Shown: positions 61,446-64,000 of the stretch, piece after piece | Layout of the letters: every line of letters starts with the position of its first letter | How positions within the stretch are numbered: position 1 is the first letter of the stretch | NCBI GenBank assembly: GCA_003402345.1 | Contig: QFXH01000001.1 | Span: 248,001 to 312,000 of the forward strand | Length of the DNA stretch: 64,000 bases | DNA from: Candidatus Nitrotoga sp. MKT | Lineage (GTDB): Bacteria > Pseudomonadota > Gammaproteobacteria > Burkholderiales > Gallionellaceae | Direction of reading: 5' to 3' | Notes under the pieces: generated by a model | What the model saw: the letters and a program-made list of their open reading frames with translations, nothing else | What the model was told of the DNA's origin: nothing | Database searches by the model: none | Translations under genes and position numbers: made by a program

Positions 61446-62621
61446 ATGGAATTTGAGCTGTGGATGCTGCTGGTTTTTCCGCTATTTTTTGGTATGGGCT
61501 GGCTGACAGCGCGTATTGATATCAAGCAAATGTTATTTGAATCTAGTGCGCTGCCGCGTTCCTATTTTCAAGGACTAAATTTTTTGCTCAATGAGCAACA
61601 GGATAAAGCAATCGAGGCGTTTATTGAGGTAGTCAAGGTTGATCCACAGACAATTGAATTGCATTTTGCGCTAGGTAGTTTGTTTCGCCGCCGTGGTGAG
61701 GTAGACCGCGCCATTCGCATGCATTTGAATTTGATTGAACGCGTCGACCTAGAAGAAGACAAGAAACAACAAGCGTTATTTGAGTTGGCACAGGATTACC
61801 TTAATGCCGGAATATTAAATCGCGCCGAAGAGCTATTTCTGAAATTACAAGCTACATCCTATGCCAAAGCCGCGTTAAATTTTTTACTCGAGTTATACCA
61901 AAAAGAAAAGGATTGGTTTAAGGCGATCGACGTGACACAACGTTTGACTGTGCTATGCGGTCAGCCGCATGGTAAGGAAGCTGCCTTTTTCTATTGTGAG
62001 CTGGCTGCCGCAGAGTTGGCGCAACAGCAAATCGATGCTGCCCATCTTCATCTGGAACAGGCACTGGAAGCTAACCCTCAGTCAGTGCGCGCTACGATGA
62101 TGTTAGGCGACATGGAAAATTCGGCGCAGCATTTTTCAAACGCCATTGAAATCTGGCAGCGTATCGAACAACAGAACCAGCAGTATCTACCCTTGGTGGC
62201 TGAACGTCTGCTACAGGCATATCGTCAAACTGGACGTGTAGATGCAGGAATTAACAAATTACAGACCTATCTAAGTAAACATCCCTCATTGGATTTGATG
62301 AACGTGCTATTTGATGCCATCCTGCAACGTGATGGGGCTGAAGCGGCATATAGGCTAGTTCGTGATGAATTGCGGCGCAATCCTATACTGCTTGGCCTAG
62401 ATAAGCTGCTTGAAGCACGTTTGCTGGATGTATCAAACGAACACCGTGCTGATGTGGAGATGGTGAAAAATTTAGTGCACCAACGTACGCGAATGCTGGC
62501 AATGTACCGGTGTGCTAATTGTGGTTTTAAGGCACGCCAGTTTTATTGGCATTGCCCGGCATGTCATGGCTGGGAAACCTATTCGCCACGCAGAAACGAA
62601 GAAAATGGATTAAACATATGA
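61446..62621 (+). CDS. lapB: Lipopolysaccharide assembly protein B (LapB/YciM)
   Basis: Membrane-anchored TPR protein that presents LpxC to FtsH and so sets LPS synthesis, 391 residues. An N-terminal helix ([21 protein letters not shown]) is followed by TPR repeats from about residue 50 ([40 protein letters not shown]). A C-terminal rubredoxin-like zinc domain has CANCGF and CPACHGW. It overlaps pyrF by four bases. Confidence 0.96.
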   Translation: MEFELWMLLVFPLFFGMGWLTARIDIKQMLFESSALPRSYFQGLNFLLNEQQDKAIEAFIEVVKVDPQTIELHFALGSLFRRRGEVDRAIRMHLNLIERVDLEEDKKQQALFELAQDYLNAGILNRAEELFLKLQATSYAKAALNFLLELYQKEKDWFKAIDVTQRLTVLCGQPHGKEAAFFYCELAAAELAQQQIDAAHLHLEQALEANPQSVRATMMLGDMENSAQHFSNAIEIWQRIEQQNQQYLPLVAERLLQAYRQTGRVDAGINKLQTYLSKHPSLDLMNVLFDAILQRDGAEAAYRLVRDELRRNPILLGLDKLLEARLLDVSNEHRADVEMVKNLVHQRTRMLAMYRCANCGFKARQFYWHCPACHGWETYSPRRNEENGLNI

Positions 62622-63319
62622 GCGATCCCAAGATAATTATCGCACTTGATTACGCTGATACGCAGCCTGCACTGGAATTGGTGGCACGGCTGGAGCCCGC
62701 AATGTGCCGTCTCAAGGTGGGACTGGAATTATTTACCACGGCAAAGTTTCAATTGATCGAACAACTAATGCAGCGTGGTTTTGAAATATTCCTTGATCTT
62801 AAATTTCATGACATTCCTAATACAGCCGCACAAGCATGTAAAGCTGCCGCTGAATTAGGCGTGTGGATGGTCAACGTACATGCGCTAGGTGGACGCAAGA
62901 TGATGGAAGCGGCGCGCGAAGCAATGAGCTTGTATACCCAACCACCTAAACTGATTGCCGTGACAGTGCTTACCAGTATGGCACAGGAAGATTTAGCCGA
63001 TCTGGGGATTGTAACGACTCCTGCCGAGACGGCGCTGCGTTTAGCTAAGCTTGCGCGCGATAGCGGGTTGGACGGTGTGGTATGTTCTGCACGGGAGGCT
63101 GCTTTGCTACGCCAGCACTGTGGAAGTGAATTCTGCTTAGTTACGCCGGGTATTCGCCTGGCCGATGCTGTTGCCGATGATCAATCACGCGTTATGACAC
63201 CGTGTGCCGCATTGGGTCAAGGCGCGGACTATCTGGTAATTGGCCGTCCCATCACCCGTGCCGCCGATCCGTTGCAGGTACTACAGGGTATTATTAAACA
63301 AATCGGCGAAGAGGCATGA
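62618..63319 (+). CDS. pyrF: Orotidine 5'-phosphate decarboxylase
   Basis: Last step of UMP synthesis, decarboxylating OMP; 233 residues from the ATG at 62618 inside the lapB stop (ATGA). The active-site motif [10 protein letters not shown] with the Lys-Asp pair, VCSAREA and the phosphate-binding [12 protein letters not shown] are all present. Confidence 0.97.
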   Translation: MSDPKIIIALDYADTQPALELVARLEPAMCRLKVGLELFTTAKFQLIEQLMQRGFEIFLDLKFHDIPNTAAQACKAAAELGVWMVNVHALGGRKMMEAAREAMSLYTQPPKLIAVTVLTSMAQEDLADLGIVTTPAETALRLAKLARDSGLDGVVCSAREAALLRQHCGSEFCLVTPGIRLADAVADDQSRVMTPCAALGQGADYLVIGRPITRAADPLQVLQGIIKQIGEEA

Positions 63320-63472
63320 ACCCCTCTTTACCGTTATTTGATCGTGCGCCCATATTGACCGACGATATATTGCTCGATCATCGGCCATATCTGGTTGGAA
63401 ACACTGTTGTTTGAGTAGCCTTAATCATGGCTTTATTACATTTGAAATTTAAATCTAAATAACCATGCAATT

Positions 63473-64000
63473 ATGAACCCTGCATTCCGGCGCGATTTAT
63501 TGCCCCAAACAATTCTATCTCTTTTGCCGCTGACGTTGTTTTTTCCAGTTGGTATAATATACACTGGCATCTTTCTGTTTCTATTTAGTTTATTGTACTC
63601 TGGAGATTATCGGTCGAAATGGTTGACCGTTAAAGAGAGTCCACTTTTTTGGCCTATTCTGGGTTTATCTGCAATAACATGCTGTGCCGCAATTTTATTG
63701 GAGCGGCCTCAAAATTCCTTCTGGTCAGGTTTTTTCCATTATCAAATTTATATTGTTTTGTTATTTTTTATTAGTGTCGGATCAGGAGATTGGCAAAAAC
63801 GGGCAGTCACAGCATTTTTTGTTGGGGCCCTCTATGCAGCAACGCTGTATTACCTCAATCTATTGCAGGTACTTCCAAACATAGAAATATTTGCGAATTA
63901 TCTGGTTTATCGGGGAAACAAGTCTATTTTGCTTGGTATTTTGCTGGCAATCGCTGCTGGATGGATGTTGTACGAAATGGCATCACTTACTGATCGCCGG
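63473..64000 (+). CDS. Polytopic membrane protein, probable O-antigen ligase/polymerase, 3' end cut off
   Basis: An open frame from ATG 63473 runs off the window after 176 codons. It is strongly hydrophobic, with about five spans so far (LLPLTLFFPVGIIYTGIFLFLF; FWPILGLSAITCCAAILL; FHYQIYIVLLFFISVG; AVTAFFVGALYAATLYYLNLL; ILLGILLAIAAGW). The order of helices and the tract with R...NKSILLGILLA before a further span resemble the N-terminal half of WaaL/Wzy-type ligases. The catalytic periplasmic loop would lie beyond the window, so the call is tentative. Confidence 0.55.
   Translation, partial: MNPAFRRDLLPQTILSLLPLTLFFPVGIIYTGIFLFLFSLLYSGDYRSKWLTVKESPLFWPILGLSAITCCAAILLERPQNSFWSGFFHYQIYIVLLFFISVGSGDWQKRAVTAFFVGALYAATLYYLNLLQVLPNIEIFANYLVYRGNKSILLGILLAIAAGWMLYEMASLTDRR

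Overview
The window reads as a chromosomal segment of a betaproteobacterium, most likely of the Nitrosomonadales/Gallionellaceae type. This is an inference from gene content and order: the arginine-type EF-P with its EarP rhamnosyltransferase, an aroA-cmk fusion followed by rpsA-ihfB-lapA-lapB-pyrF, and the flhB-flhA-flhF-fleN-fliA-motC-motD order. No rRNA or tRNA gene was found, and species was not determined. Both ends cut a gene: clpA on the left and a polytopic O-antigen-ligase-like gene on the right.

Layout. 1-9.1 kb: 3' part of clpA, then on the minus strand an operon reading tgt-yajC-secD-secF-dedA, with an HDOD-receiver-GGDEF protein after it. 9.4-11.2 kb: earP and efp, overlapping. 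11.3-14.9 kb: a minus-strand stress block (thioredoxin-like redoxin, AhpD-like protein, exported protoglobin, MarR regulator with a cysteine cluster, yjdM, arsC). 15-16.4 kb: accessory DNA with a small membrane protein, a 109-bp palindromic MITE-like element with a 4-bp flanking repeat, and a truncated second copy of arsC. 16.4-19.5 kb: mlaA, htpX and an unknown membrane protein. 19.5-25.4 kb: a CzcCBA-type metal efflux system. 25.8-33.7 kb: flagellar export, placement, sigma-28 and stator genes, largely translationally coupled. 34-39.9 kb: mscL, xseB-ispA-dxs, a 1-Cys peroxiredoxin and folE2. 40.1-49.3 kb: the conserved translation/RNA operon rimP-nusA-infB-rbfA-truB-rpsO-pnp on the minus strand. 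49.3-56.6 kb: accessory DNA. 56.7-63.3 kb: aroA-cmk, rpsA, ihfB, lapA, lapB, pyrF.

The most interesting accessory locus is 49.6-56.6 kb, inserted between two housekeeping blocks. An IS30-like transposase remnant is followed by a tight same-strand run: rmuC, hsdM (two bases later), a half-size hsdS that has lost its second target-recognition domain, a RecF/OLD-type AAA ATPase with a DUF3696-like tail, and a 286-aa protein with phospholipase-D-like features coupled to the ATPase by TGATG. There is no hsdR in the window. I read this as a candidate composite anti-phage or DNA-modification system; function and novelty are unproven. A second interesting locus is the protoglobin/MarR block, where two copies of an 11-base palindromic motif (AGGANTCCTAA) lie upstream of the MarR gene and the exported protoglobin gene.
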